Positions 1 to 11,411 of a stretch of 64,000 nucleotides of DNA are shown piece after piece. Both the position numbers and the translations under genes were made by a program. The stretch is from Stromatinia cepivora (Eukaryota > Ascomycota > Leotiomycetes > Helotiales > Sclerotiniaceae): the NCBI GenBank assembly GCA_014898415.1, contig RCTD01000001.1, positions 3,348,001 through 3,412,000 of the forward strand, in the 5' to 3' direction. The notes beneath the pieces were generated by a model. It made no database searches. It was not told where the DNA came from and saw only the letters and a list, made by a program, of their open reading frames with translations. Within the stretch, counting starts at the first letter, position 1, and the number at the start of each line of letters is the position of its first letter.

Positions 1-1
1 C

Positions 2-82
2 CATGAAGCTATACCACAAGCTCCTACGTTCGTTATCACGATTAAATATGCTGGAGGTCAGGACGTGGTCCTACACGAGTAA
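2..82 (+). CDS. Possible C-terminal end of a gene entering from the left
   Basis: A frame open from base 2 runs 26 codons to a TAA at 80-82. Its residue composition (a stretch TFVITIKYAGGQDVVLHE) looks like ordinary coding sequence, unlike the overlapping frame that starts with ATG at base 3. No family can be assigned from so short a tail, and it could be chance. The bases to the left of the window would decide it. Confidence 0.3.
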   Translation, partial: HEAIPQAPTFVITIKYAGGQDVVLHE

Positions 83-713
83 TGGTTGGGGTGAGGTCAT
101 GAGCATACTTGGTAGCGTGCTAGGATTTGCAGATCGAAATCATGTAGTCCATCTATTCAGTCAATTCAACTGTCTATCTGTTTGAATTACAATGATTCTT
201 ATGCAAGCAGGTAATAGTACATTGATCTAAGACTAGTAATTTACCACTTACTATAGTATTCAAACTGTTAGAAAATGCTCCAGTAGCAGGTAGGTAGGTA
301 ATCTAACTCGCACAATGAGCCCTCGCGCTAAGTGGTAGAAGTTCCCACATCGTTCAATTCCAACCCCATCGATATTTCTCTCAAACTGACAATCAAATTA
401 CCTTGTGATAAATTTACTATGGGCGAGACTTCATCCTTGCAATCAAAGTAAGCTGCTCAAGAGGTCGTGATAAATTTGACTTTAAAACAGATAAAATCAT
501 TAAAGTTTCATGCTGCATGTAAGACCACTGCGAAGAACGTAATAATCAAACCAAGGTTACAAACAGAGTAGGTACGTGAAGTATGAGTATTCAAATTTTA
601 AATAACTGCATCCGCGATATGATTCTCCGAGGGTCAACCCGTCCTATTCTAGTCTCCATTCACCTTGCATACTACTAGTAGGTAGTTGGCAGACTAGTCC
701 TCTTCAGGGAAGC
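83..713. other. Intergenic, no gene seen
   Basis: About 630 bases of AT-rich spacer between the possible gene tail on the left and the UstYa-like remnant. Several AGTAGGTAGGTA-like short repeats are present (around 286-300 and 675-690). No tRNA, conserved reading frame or transposon end was recognised. Confidence 0.6.
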
Positions 714-1608
714 TTACCCTTGCGTTTCCCACGGTTTCTTACCATCTGGGCAAGATTTATAACGGTCGGGCAGCGGAACAAAACGATCCAAGGGTCTTGA
801 ATAGCAAGCTGAATGCTCGAGTGCAAACTGACGCAGCTTACTCCAATCACGACACATGCGAATTTGGCCTGTTCCAGATGAAGCTATGGTATGCCCGGCT
901 TGGGCGTGGAGCAATCCAGCATACCTGGGCGCATCGTCTGCGTTGCAGGTTACATCCTCCCGAAGAACATGAAGACAGTGCGTTACATGCTCACCCAAGT
1001 CTGGGACTTTTTATCACGATATTCCATTATGGATTGGCGAAGAATGAACTAGATGAGAAGAAATGGATCAGTCTAGAGTTTATGGGATTTTAAGTAGCAG
1101 AACTCACCACGCAATGGATACTGTGGTAGGCGTGTAAGACATATATATACTTTTAGAGTTGTCCCAGGGCCACCTCATCGGGGTGGGTAGACCCTTTTCC
1201 GCCACAAATTCGTCATCTAGGACGACCCATCCCGTGAAGAAATCAAATTCGGGAGAATCCCACATAGGATCGTCAATCGCTCGATCGTCGTGGGGAATTG
1301 GCATGGTGATATTCCTTTCTAGACCAGCTGTCACAAGTTAGCCATCATGCCGACGGTAGCAAAAATTGTCGCCTGACGATTTGGACATACTGATGCTATA
1401 GGTTTGAGCGTGTAACATAGTTTGTGTGTTTCGTAGCTGGGCGAAACAGAATGACATTCAAAACGCAAGCAACGAAAAGTAAAGCGGACAGAGTGTATGC
1501 AGCTTTCCAAGCTCGGGCCATAGACGTGACTTTGTCATTGTAATGTACTTCATTATTTGGTAGATCTTCGAGGGACTCTTGCTCTAACTTCTCGTACTGA
1601 GGCGGCAT
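714..1608 (-). pseudogene. UstYa-like (DUF3328) protein, broken by frameshifts
   Basis: UstYa-family proteins are membrane-anchored fungal enzymes of ribosomal-peptide (dikaritin/ustiloxin-type) and related secondary metabolism, acting in oxidation or cyclisation. The minus strand shows the family order: an N-terminal soluble stretch (from about 1608) and one transmembrane segment (ALLFVACVLNVILF); a DDPMWDS...DDEFVAEKGLP block (1190-1290); the first HxxHC motif (read from 1108-1140 as YHSIHC); then the second motif HVTHCLHVLRED followed by CNADD (about 915-990) and a conserved CRDW. The pieces lie in different frames. One frame change falls in the (AT)n run at 1141-1150, another in the ACCCAAG run near 993-997, and the link between the transmembrane exon and the next block (about 1340-1400) also fails to keep frame at the best-looking splice sites. 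The end at 714 is a clean stop. It is divergent from the broken P450 at 2.05 kb. The family call is strong; the exact exon model is not. Confidence 0.8.
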
Positions 1609-2045
1609 CATTCCAAAGAAGCAAATTGGTCTATGCAAGTGAATGGCTAAAGGAGAACAGAGAACCTCGAAGTCTTGAAATCGTCGAAATCAAGGGCAGC
1701 TGCGTTTTGTAGTTCTTGTCTTGTGAGCTAGTTGAACTCAAGTGGTGAATCATGTCACTGAGCGGCGTCCATCATACTACATTGTATCTATATATCTGCA
1801 TACCGGCCTGGATCTAGTCAGATAGGTTCAGATTGGTGTGCGTATTCCTCGCATAAACAAAAACAACCCACCCCACACACATTCTATTTTCATCAATTAC
1901 ATGCGGCTTCCATGTCTTTGACAAGGTTTGACTTGCGAGTCCCAATTTCAGAGTGACTAACTCCTTGATTGTGTAAAATCCAACAAGTAGGGAAATAAAG
2001 AGGGTGTGGGAGCATTGGATACAGTAGGGGGAAGCTGATTCATAT
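1609..2045. promoter_or_regulatory. Shared upstream region of the divergent UstYa-like and P450 remnants
   Basis: About 430 bases separate the start of the minus-strand UstYa-like remnant from the plus-strand P450 remnant, so this was probably a bidirectional promoter when the genes were alive. A TATATATC-like run sits at about 1786-1795. No individual factor site is claimed. The expected membrane-anchor exon of the P450 was not found here. Confidence 0.35.
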
Positions 2046-3501
2046 ATGCTCAACACTTTAGCTTGGGCGAATTGCTACCGCTGTTCACCCTTCTTCAATC
2101 TACACGCAACTACATCACCAAGATCGGTCATGGGCTCGGATCTCACTCAACTTCGTATGGAAGCCATGAAGGAGGGAAAAATTTTCAAACTGTATGCATC
2201 TCAATTTGAGCAATATGGAAGAACATGGGAAGAGAATTGGAGGGGTAAGCCACTGATTAACACTACAGAGCCAACGAATGTTAAACAGGTCGCTGCTCTC
2301 TCTGTTAATGATTATGGAAAAGACCCAGAGAGGGCCAAAGCTCAGAGCCCGTTCTTCGGACCGAGTATCTTTTCGGATGGACATATTTGGAAGGAAGCGA
2401 GAGGACTGGTTAAGCCTATCTTTGCAAGGGCTGAGATATCAGATATGGACCATTTGGCATCATTCTGGATCGTTTTATGGACCTCCTTCCGAATGATGGG
2501 AGTATGGTTGATGTGCAACCTTTGCTTCATCGATTGGTGAGTGTAATTTTCAATCGCAACTCTGAGAAGCGGTGCTGATAGTACAAATTCAGTTCCTTGA
2601 CGTTTCGATGGACTTCATATTCGGAAAGTCATTGAATTCACTCGAACCCGAGGTTCCAAAAGAGTGCACAGAATTTACCCAAGCATTCAATGAAGCCCAA
2701 AAGTGGGTGACCAAACGCAGAGAGGCAGGATGGTTGCAGTTCCGACTCTATCAATATAACGAAAACAAGGAGTGGAAGAATGCCTACACCAAAGTACACA
2801 AATTTGTCGATCAACAAGTAGCTCGAGCACTTCAACAATCCACGAATGCGAAACGCGAACCAGATTTTCCGGCGATACGAAGGCGTTATGTTCTTGGGGT
2901 GTTCAATCCTGCTCGAGACACGACCTCGATCGCCGTTGGCAACACTCTTTTCCAGCTGGCCCGACATCCTCATATATGGACGAAACTTCGCGAGACCTCT
3001 TTGGAAATTGATGAACCACTGACCTTCGAAAAGCTTAAATCTCTCGTGGAATTTAGATATGTCATACAAGAAACCATTCGTGTGTGTAGGCCCGCAGCAC
3101 GGGTATGGCGTATGGCTATTAGGGATACTATTCTGCCATTAGGTGGAGGTCCAGATCAAAAGAGTCCTGTATTTGTAGCTCAAGGGACGCCTGTGGTTCT
3201 TGGTACATGGAGTATGAACCACGATAAAGGAATTTGGGGTGACGATGTTGAAGTATTCAATCCAGATCGATGGATAGGTCGCAGGGGACAAGAAGCATGG
3301 GAGTTTGTCCCATTTTTGGGTGGTCCAAGAATATGTCCAGCTCAACAGCAGGTTTTAACTTATTCGATATACCTTTTAGTACGACTTACTCAAAGGTACG
3401 AGAGTATTGAAAATTGTGATACAGTTTTTGAATACTTGGAAAGTTTTCGATTGGGGTTTGAGAGTCGAAATGGAGTGAAGGTTGCGTTTAAAAGTCCTTA
3501 G
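2046..3501 (+). pseudogene. CYP52-like cytochrome P450, frameshifted and internally deleted
   Basis: CYP52-type P450s are heme monooxygenases; relatives hydroxylate alkanes and fatty acids at the ER or act in secondary metabolism. Visible landmarks: MGSDLTQLRMEAMKEGKIF near the N terminus; an intron at 2537-2592 (GTGAGT...TTCAG); LFLDVSMDFIFGKSLNSL after it; an I-helix ARDTTS (about 2915); the K-helix E-T-I-R (about 3070); NPDRW (about 3260); and the heme loop FLGGPRICPA with its cysteine (about 3312-3341). Breaks: the frame shifts by one base at 2466-2470, between HLASFW and the downstream conserved block, before the intron. Before the I-helix, roughly 20 residues normally present in the family are missing (around 2885-2900). 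The N terminus lacks a membrane anchor, and the region 2080-2130 also seems to change frame. The second exon is otherwise open to 3501. It is probably non-functional; a sequencing error could explain one shift but not all defects together. Confidence 0.8.
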
Positions 3502-4006
3502 CTTAGATTGCTCGATTACATCATCACTCGCGCTAAATTGAAGGGGTATCTGTGCGTAGATAAGGAGTAGCTGAATTAAATCTATTGAACACAACTAAAT
3601 ATGGCTATAACTTACATTTCATTGCGAAGTATTTTTTGCGATATCTTCAGTTTTCGAGAGATGCCCAAGAAAGAGAGGTGTGGGTGGGAGCAGGTTGGTA
3701 GGGAATTCGGAGTTTGGGAATTCAACAAGAAATATCATCGCCCAGCGTTTGTATAGCAGCAATAGCGCAACAGCCTAAACTTCTGCCGGCTTGAGGATAA
3801 ATGATCAAGAGTTTAATATATTTCCATGAATCTCAAATTTATTTATCTTTCATCCCAAACTACTATACATTCCTACCTACCCCCAATCCACTTCACCTCT
3901 CACCCCACCTCATCTCCAATCCCTCGTTCTCCCACTCAGCCCACAACCCAAATATGTTCCCCCCAGTTCTCATCCGCCTCAACAATATCAACAACCACCA
4001 CCAAAA
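3502..4006. other. Intergenic, pyrimidine-rich before the tRNA
   Basis: Presumed 3' flank of the P450 remnant followed by a C/T-rich, G-poor stretch (3860-4005) immediately upstream of the tRNA gene. Open frames here are low-complexity and not convincing as genes. Confidence 0.5.
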
Positions 4007-4107
4007 TCCCTCGTGGCGCAATTGGCTAGCGCGTTCGACTGTTACTTGAAGTTCTTCAATCTTGCAGATTCATCGAGAGGTTGGTGGTTCGAGCCCACCC
4101 GAGGGAG
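4007..4107 (+). tRNA. tRNA-Asn: tRNA-Asn (anticodon GTT) with a 27-nt intron
   Basis: The sequence folds as a standard cloverleaf. Acceptor strand TCCCTCG (4007-4013) pairs with CGAGGGA (4100-4106), followed by discriminator G at 4107. The D stem is GCGC/GCGC. The anticodon stem is TTCGA/TCGAG and the anticodon loop is CTGTTA plus A. The T arm is GGTGG-TTCGAGC-CCACC. The anticodon GTT reads AAC/AAU (asparagine). A 27-nt intron interrupts the loop one base 3' of the anticodon, the canonical position for eukaryotic nuclear tRNA introns removed by the Sen endonuclease. The mature length is 74 nt before CCA addition. Runs of T follow within about 10-25 bases (TTTGATTTTCTTTTG), suitable as a Pol III terminator. 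The A box lies in the D arm and the B box in GGTTCGAGC. Confidence 0.95.
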
Positions 4108-5293
4108 AATTCTTTGATTTTCTTTTGCTTTTTGGGTGAGTTTTCGCTGTGTTGGTTTGCAGGTGTTTGTTGGCGGTGGTGGAAGGTGGTGGGAGGTGAT
4201 TTTTTGATGTTGGAAGAGCGAGGTGGACGGAAGGAAATGTGGGGGAGGTGGATTTGGAGTGGATTGGAGCGAGAAAAAAGGTGTTGTTAGCATTGCTGAG
4301 ATAGATGAAATATAATGGATGTACTTCCTTACTTCCTTACTTATTCATACACACACATATAAAATATCTATAAAAAACATAAACATACCACAAATTCAAA
4401 ATCCATCCTCCTAAAATTAAATCTTGTATTTGAACCAATCTATATCTATCTATATACTACTACTATATAACTTCTATATTCATTATTAGATATAATCATA
4501 TACGTATAAAGCACCCGCCGCGATATTATTAATATACATCATCATATAACAAGATCATCATATAACAAGATAAGTATAGATATAAATACAAATACAAACC
4601 AACATTCAACTATAAATATAATAAACATAATAGATTAACACTTTATTATATCCTCTTCTACTTTTCCCGCCTCAATTCTTTCTCATTCACAATCTCATTC
4701 ACAATCTCATTCACACCATCATAATTCATCTTCTCTTCTCCGCTCTTCTCCCTTTCCATTCCTTACCCTTCCATGCCACTACTCCTCTCCTCTCCCCTCC
4801 CCTCCCCTCCTCTCCTCGCGATCATTCTCTTCTTCTCCTCCCCATCCATCTAATAATACAATGTCTCTGCCCCTAACTCTAACTCATACTCATACTCTTT
4901 CTCAGAAAAGCAACTAGCGAACTAAACTAAACCTATTGCCCCCCCTTACCCACTCCCCCAACACAACACAAAACAAAAAAACAAAAACAAAACACACATC
5001 ACACATCAAACATCACCGAACAAAAATCAACCATAACCAAGCCCATCAGAAAATCAAGCATCAAATATTCTCTGGAACCAAATCTGCCTAGGTACGTACG
5101 TATCATTTCCCCTTCCTTTATTCAGTGCATACAGTGCAGTGCAATCAATACGACTTGTAACACCCAATATCATATCATATCATATACTAATTAATATAAG
5201 TCCTACGTAATGTCCCCTTCATCGGGAGCCTTCATACCATCAGCATCTCCATTCCCGCGTCCAAACAACCACCTTATTAAGAATCTCCGGTAA
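4108..5293. other. Long intergenic/3' flank of MOT1, AT-rich then pyrimidine-rich
   Basis: From 4300 to 4650 the sequence is AT-rich with many TATA/ATCAT repeats, including a direct repeat of ATCATCATATAACAAGAT at about 4540-4570. From about 4650 to 5030 it is strongly C/T-rich on the plus strand, ending in A/C-rich low complexity. Reading from the MOT1 stop at 5294, this would be its 3' untranslated region and beyond. No gene was recognised. Confidence 0.5.
4681..4715. repeat. Tandem repeat, 12-bp unit x3
   Basis: The unit TCTCATTCACAA occurs three times head to tail (the last base of the third copy differs), inside the pyrimidine-rich tract downstream of MOT1. Confidence 0.85.
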
Positions 5294-8200
5294 CTATTTC
5301 ATAGTTTTCAAGAAACCCTCTAGATCGAAACTTTCCTCATATTCCTTTCCATCCCATAATTCTCCTAGATCATCTAACCAGCCTTTCTTTCCTTTTTCTC
5401 TCACTTCTCCGGTTGCGTCTACCATGTCTTCTTCTCGCTCGGCTTGGATACTACTATCTGCTGCTAGTGGAACTTCTGATGTGTCGCCTAGATTAAAGAG
5501 GTCGAGGATTTGATCGGTTTCCATGGTGCCTAAACCTGCGTTTTGTTGATTGACTACTGTGGATGCTACGTCGATTTTAAATCTTTGAAGACTATTTTTT
5601 AGGATGTTAGTTTCTGTTCAGTATTACAAGAGAAGAGATGTATGGTTCTGTGTTCGTGAGTGGGGTGAAGGGAAAGGGAATGTAACTAACCTCAAAATCT
5701 TTTCTTCCAAAGTCCCCCTAGTAATCAATCGATAAACATTTACAACCTTCTTTTGACCAATTCTATGAGCTCTATCCATAGCTTGTAAATCTTTTTGAGG
5801 ATTCCAATCATGTTCCACAAAGATAACAGTATCGGCACCAGTCAAATTAAGTCCTAAACCTCCAACACTTGTCGTAAGAAGTAAGACATCATAGGAAGGA
5901 TCAGAATTGAATTTATTGACGATATCTTGACGTTTATTGGCATCAACTGATCCATCCATACGTAAAAATTGTACTGATGGTAACATCTTCTTCAGAACAT
6001 CATTTTGTACCATGTCCAACATTTCCTTCATTTGACAGAAGACCAAAGCACGATGAGGAGAGACGAAAGAGGTTTCAGTTGTAATCTCATTTTCGGATGA
6101 AGGTTCGGTACCAATACCACAATCAACTAGTAGATCTCTTAGCGCTGTTAATTTTGGTGCGTGAATTGGATCTCGAAGACTAGTTCCTTGTTTGGCAAGA
6201 AGACGTTGAGTATCTTCATACTGCTTATGACCTTCTTTCATAACGAGTGCAGGAGAGTTACAAAGCTTGCGCATATATTGCAAAGCTTGGAAGATGTGTT
6301 GTTTTGCTTCTTTATCACCAGATGAAGCCTTTTCGGCAAGCGTCTTGCCTTCTTTCTTGGTGAAGTCCTCGAAAAGCTTCTTTTGTAGATCACTCAGATC
6401 ACAATAGTAGTTTTGCAAGATCTTAGGTGGTAAATCATCCAAAACCTCTTCTTTAAGACGACGAAGAAGGAATGGTAGAACTTGTTTATGTAGAGCTTCG
6501 ATGGCGAGAGCACCAGCTTCTTGTTCTTTTGAAGAAGATTTACTGAAACGACTGGCGGCGATAGGTTTGGCAAAACGATCTAAGAAGACCTTTTCAGCTC
6601 CAAGAAAACCTGGCATAAGGAAATCGAAGAGAGACCAAAGTTCCAGGACATTATTTTGAATTGGTGTTCCAGAAAGAATAAGTCGATGATTACTAAGTAG
6701 ACGTTTGACTGCGATGGTAGTTTTAGCTCGAGGATTTTTGATTAAATGTCCTTCATCCAGAACACAATAATTCCAATTGAGTGGGGACAAAACATCAACA
6801 TCATTGCGACAAATTTCGTATGATGTGATGACGATATCAGTTTGGCCGAGTTGTTCTCTGAAACGAGCTCGGTCAGCCGGAGGTCCAACATAAGCGGTAC
6901 AGGTTAGGAAAGGAGCATATGTTTTAATCTCTTGTTGCCAATGACCGGAAAGAGTAGGAGGACATATGATGAGAGATGGCATCCGCCTGGAATCTGGGGC
7001 TCCAGTTTTCGCAAACTCTTCAGCTCTAAGATGATGATCACTAGCAACAATACATAATGTCTGCAACGTTTTCCCAAGACCCATATCATCACAGAGAATT
7101 CCATGAAGGTGATATTTGTTCAAAAAGTTCAACCAATTGACACCTTCTTGTTGATAAGAGCGAAGTTCCGCTTTGATAGCAACCGGAATCTTGAATTCTT
7201 CAACCTTATGAGGATCTAAAAGTTGACCGATGAAGGTACGTTCACGATCTCTGCCTTGTAATAATTCTTGTGATAATCCGGGAGGATCCGGTATACCTGC
7301 TTCGAGTGGAACGAGTTTGACCAGAGTGGCGAAAGAAGTTGTGGCGAGTACTCTTACATCAGTATCTGAATCACTCATTCGTCCAAGAACAGGAACGATG
7401 AGGAAAATCACATATGGTAGAATATTATCACCCATAACGGCGATAAGATGATAAATCGATTCAATTACACCTTGACGGAAGTTGAGATCGAGTGGATTGC
7501 TGATAGAAGGTAAAACCTTCTCCACGAGTAAAGTCATAGCTTCTACAGTGATAACACTGCAAACCGTTGCAAGACATTTGGCTGCCATATAACGGAAGAC
7601 TGAAAGTTCAGAGTGTAGAGCTGTGACAACAAGAGGAAGTAATTCCATGACAAAAGGATATAATGATTTGTCCAACGTGGGCGTCAAAGCACGGATTACT
7701 GACATGCCATCGATTGCTTCTTGTCCAGATGATTGTGCGGGATCTATGCAGTCGCGTGGGAGTGCACCACCGAATGCATGTCGTAGTGGTTGTTCCATTA
7801 GGGCTCTGAGTGTGGGGACTCTGTTTAACAAGTCGGGTCCAAGTATCCCGGAAAGTTGTTCTAAAGCTTCCTTGGCTCCTCTCCTGGTTATTCTAGCTTC
7901 TTTGGCTTCTCGAGCAAATTTTGCTGCATCTGGATGATCTCTACGATCTTCTTCTTTTCGAAGAGATAGAATGGCAGTCGTGAGAGATGAATTTGGCGCG
8001 AATTCGGGCGTCTCCGAGGTTTCCATACACATGAACTTGACCAAATTCGATACCACCTTCTGCGCTGGTCCAGTGCGCCCACCTTCTGCAAAGATCTCAA
8101 TGAGTCGAGCGATGGAGAATGCAGATCGTTGTTGTAACTCCAAGGTTTCCTCTTTTTTGATACTATCCATCATAGCTTTAATGATATGAGATGGCTTTTT

Positions 8201-11200
8201 GGGTGAAACCTTCATCGCTACCAAAGCACTTGCAGCAGCGGCCTTGATACGTGTATCTCGTTGCTCTTTGATGCTCTTAGCATTATTAATGACCTCCATG
8301 ACATTTTCACGTGCCTCGGCGAGAGCTTGAGTCGCAATCATACGCTGGCCAGGAGAAAGAATTTTCTTTAAGCGGTCAAAATCCTCGGAAACACATTTAT
8401 CGGCGGTCACAATAGAGAAAGCATCTGGGCCAGCTTCAGCTTCACCAGCTACGACAACCGCAAGTACCGGCAGACGTCCTTGAGAAATTTTGCCAACATC
8501 GCGAAAGGTATTTAGGAGCTGCGAGCATTGAGTTCGGACCAAATGTGTGTAGCTAACCAAATCTCGATAAGTGAGGGGACGTTCGGTCTCGAGAATCTTT
8601 GTAAGGGGTGTCTCGAAACGTAAGGCATGAGTCTTCGAAATACAATTCTTTGCGTATTCGTCGATAATAAGTGATGCCGTTAGTTGAGTAGAAGAGAAAG
8701 CCGAACACATTCCTGGGATAATGCTGGCGTCGTACGCTTCGAGAACAGGTGCTGGAACAAGAGACATAATAAGACCCATTGCTTTTGCAGCCGAGGCACG
8801 AGATCTAATTAATATATCCATGCCCACTAGATCCACATCACCTTGCATCATTGGACCATCAACGTCATGTGATGATGATGAAGGAGTAGGTTCGGCTACC
8901 TTTGCAGACTTGCGACGTTTTTTCGTTGGAGGCTCGGGGCCGGATGGAGTGTTTGGATGAGCATGACTTATAGTACCACTTGGTAGGGAGTACGAATTAC
9001 CGGATGGTCGTTGGAAAAGAGTCGCGTTCATGGGTAATGGATGTCGAGATACACCAATAGGATGCAATGTAAGTTGCATGAGAGGATCAATATGTGCAGA
9101 GAACTCAGCAGATAAATGTTCTGGATCGCGTGCGAGGAAAGTTACTAGTGCCTTCCATACTTGAAGTGATAGATTCAAGGTATCTTGATTCCTCTCAACC
9201 AATATATTTTGGTAGATCAATCGAAGAATTTTTCCATCCATCCAATCTCTGGTACCCTCGCCTTCAATACCAACAAATGTCAACAGAGCTCGAAGAACTG
9301 CCGAACGGACGGATGTGATGGTATGTCGAAGGAATGGATACAATCTCGGTACCAAATTACCAAAAGATTGTTCTGCATCTCGAGAAGCATTCTTTTTCAT
9401 GGCTTCCAATACTTCAGGAAAACTGCACAGTTTTGCTAACAAATCCATGATTTGTCCTGTACTAGCACTCAAATCATCACCAAGATTTGAGAGGCATTCC
9501 CAAACAATGTTGATCAAGCCATCCAGTGCTTCAGGTCGCAAGTTGACAAACTCCTTTGCAATTGGAATCAGAGTTGCTGCGCTAACAGAACGAACATCAT
9601 CATCCCAATCACCTAACCCTTTCATCACGGCTCGTATAACTCCATCGATCAGATCGTTATCTTTCAGTAACAAATCATTTCGAACTGCGACCAAGTAACG
9701 AAGACCAATCATACCACCATGACAAATAGCCCAGCCTGGTTTATCAAGCTCGATATCATTTTGCATAACGAGACGATACAAAATATGATGAACGGAATAA
9801 ACGACCGGAGGTGGAAGGTGAATGAGTAAAGCACCTAGAGTTTGACCAACTGTTTCTCGGATAGGTGCGACAACAGTATCTGAAACGTAGTCCCCAAAAC
9901 GATCTAATATGAAAACGCAACACAATCGGCAAGCCAAATCGTCGAGCCAACGTTGGTTGAGCATATCATTTTCGGCACGAGTCTTTCCCTGCTGTCTTCC
10001 GGCACCAGCTCCATGAACACGTATAATATCCCTCAGGCCCATTGCAGCACCATGTCGAGTTTCCCATTGAGGGTCGAACAAATCGACCACAAGGAATTCA
10101 CATAAACGCTCATAAGGCCATTCCAATCCTTCTTGTTCACCCTCAGTTTCAAGTTCGGATTTGATTGGCATGACTGGGCCCTTGAATTCAGAAACCACTT
10201 TTGAATCTTCATCTATTTCAGAAGGTCTTTCCATTGAAAAATAATCAGCCATGGGATTTTTAGAATCTTCAGCGCCAGCATCTGGCATTGAAGTGTCTCC
10301 CTCGCCTGAAGTATTTGTACGTCGTACTGAAAGATCCACCAGCCTACTTTTGTTGCCAGCAGACATAGCTTCTCGTTTTCGCTTCCGTTTTAATTGATTC
10401 AACTGTCTCGCGCTAAGTCCGCTTTCTTCCGAGGGTGTAGATGTGCCTTTATTGTTGTCCTGTCGTGAGAAGCCATTTGAATCCTCACGTGCTAATGGGG
10501 TGTGGGATCCATTCTGGTTGGAAGTTGGAATTTCATATTCGAGTTCCTCTTCAGAATACGGACCAAGAAGACCAAGTCGTCCAGCAAGTGTTTTCTTTTG
10601 ATGAGCAAGACGTTGGGCAGGGTCCAGAGAAGCGAGAGCCCAATCATGACCTCTATCTCCACCACGAACAAGCTCCTTTCCGTATTTGAGTATTGATACA
10701 ATATCGAGAGTATCAAGACTTAGTTGTCCTTCAGCAAGTGGTATTGGCTCTACAGGTTCTTCCTTTTTGATTCCAGATTCCTCCTTCTTCGCTGACTCGT
10801 CCTCACCATTTGGGTCATACTTTTCAGCATTTTCAACAATCCCGGCTAATGCTTTAGAAGCGGCTGTTCGCGTATCCCAAGTTTTATGACGAAGATATGG
10901 TACAACTCTGGTTAATAAATTGAAAAGTTCTTCAGGATGCGCTTTCTGTACATCAGCTAATTGCTGAGCAGCTGTATTCCTAATTAATGGAGTGCTCCCT
11001 GTTTCCAGTAGCCTAATTAAAAGATTAGTACGATTGGGGAATGAATGTTGGAGACTGATTTCTGGAATATCCGGAATATTCTCGAAATTAAGATCATTGA
11101 TGATCATTCCAAAAACAATCTTCGATCTGCAATTCCAACCCCCCCCCCCCCCCCCCCAGGCATAAAAATAAAAATACAAAGACTTTCAAGGTTTGGTTTG

Positions 11201-11411
11201 TCTCAACCAGACATATAGATGGAGTAATTAAGAGATGAGGAAGAAAGTACTCACGTGACAAGTCGATCCAATCTATTTCAACGTATGATCATGTCAGCAA
11301 AATCCGCAATTAATTCCCGAATGCACCACCAAATGCAATGCGGCCGCATTGATCACAGCTTAATGTCGGGTTGGGGGGTGGAGTGGAGGTGAAACATTAC
11401 CTTGATGCCAT
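5294..11411 (-). CDS. MOT1: Mot1/BTAF1 TBP-removing Swi2/Snf2 ATPase
   Basis: Mot1 uses ATP to strip TATA-binding protein from DNA and so redistributes RNA polymerase II initiation. Exons on the minus strand are 11401-11411, 11255-11272, 5691-11012 and 5294-5591, giving 1,882 residues in one frame (5,649 nt), close to yeast Mot1 (about 1,870). The first two exons are only 11 and 18 nt and encode MASRLDRLV, joining LLETGSTPLIRNTAAQQL, the conserved HEAT-repeat N terminus. HEAT repeats fill about the first 1,250 residues, interrupted near residues 210-330 by a charged segment with a basic KRKRKRE cluster. The ATPase core shows motif I DDMGLGKT (K near 1,324), the Mot1-type DEGH box (about 1,430), SGTPIQN and the C-terminal RAHRIGQ. 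The last intron joins EEKIL to SLQRFKIDVAS and the acidic tail. The frame is uninterrupted over 5.3 kb. An in-frame upstream ATG inside intron 2 would give a wrong N terminus. Confidence 0.97.
11139..11157. repeat. 19-nt C homopolymer (G19 on the sense strand) in MOT1 intron 2
   Basis: An uninterrupted run of 19 C lies within the 242-nt second intron (11013-11254) of MOT1, so the pre-mRNA would carry 19 consecutive G. The exact length is uncertain in any assembly because homopolymers slip. Confidence 0.9.

Noticed and set aside
301..380. GTTCAATTCC-like T-loop suggesting a tRNA
   Set aside because: No matching acceptor, D or anticodon stems could be built around it.
797..1093. Plus-strand 98-codon open frame
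   Set aside because: It is the antisense of the UstYa-like remnant, whose conserved motifs are on the minus strand.
5624..11179. MOT1 reading frame taken as a single exon starting MYFYFYAWGG
   Set aside because: The start lies in intron 2 and crosses the C homopolymer; the conserved N terminus requires two upstream mini-exons, and the C terminus needs the last intron.
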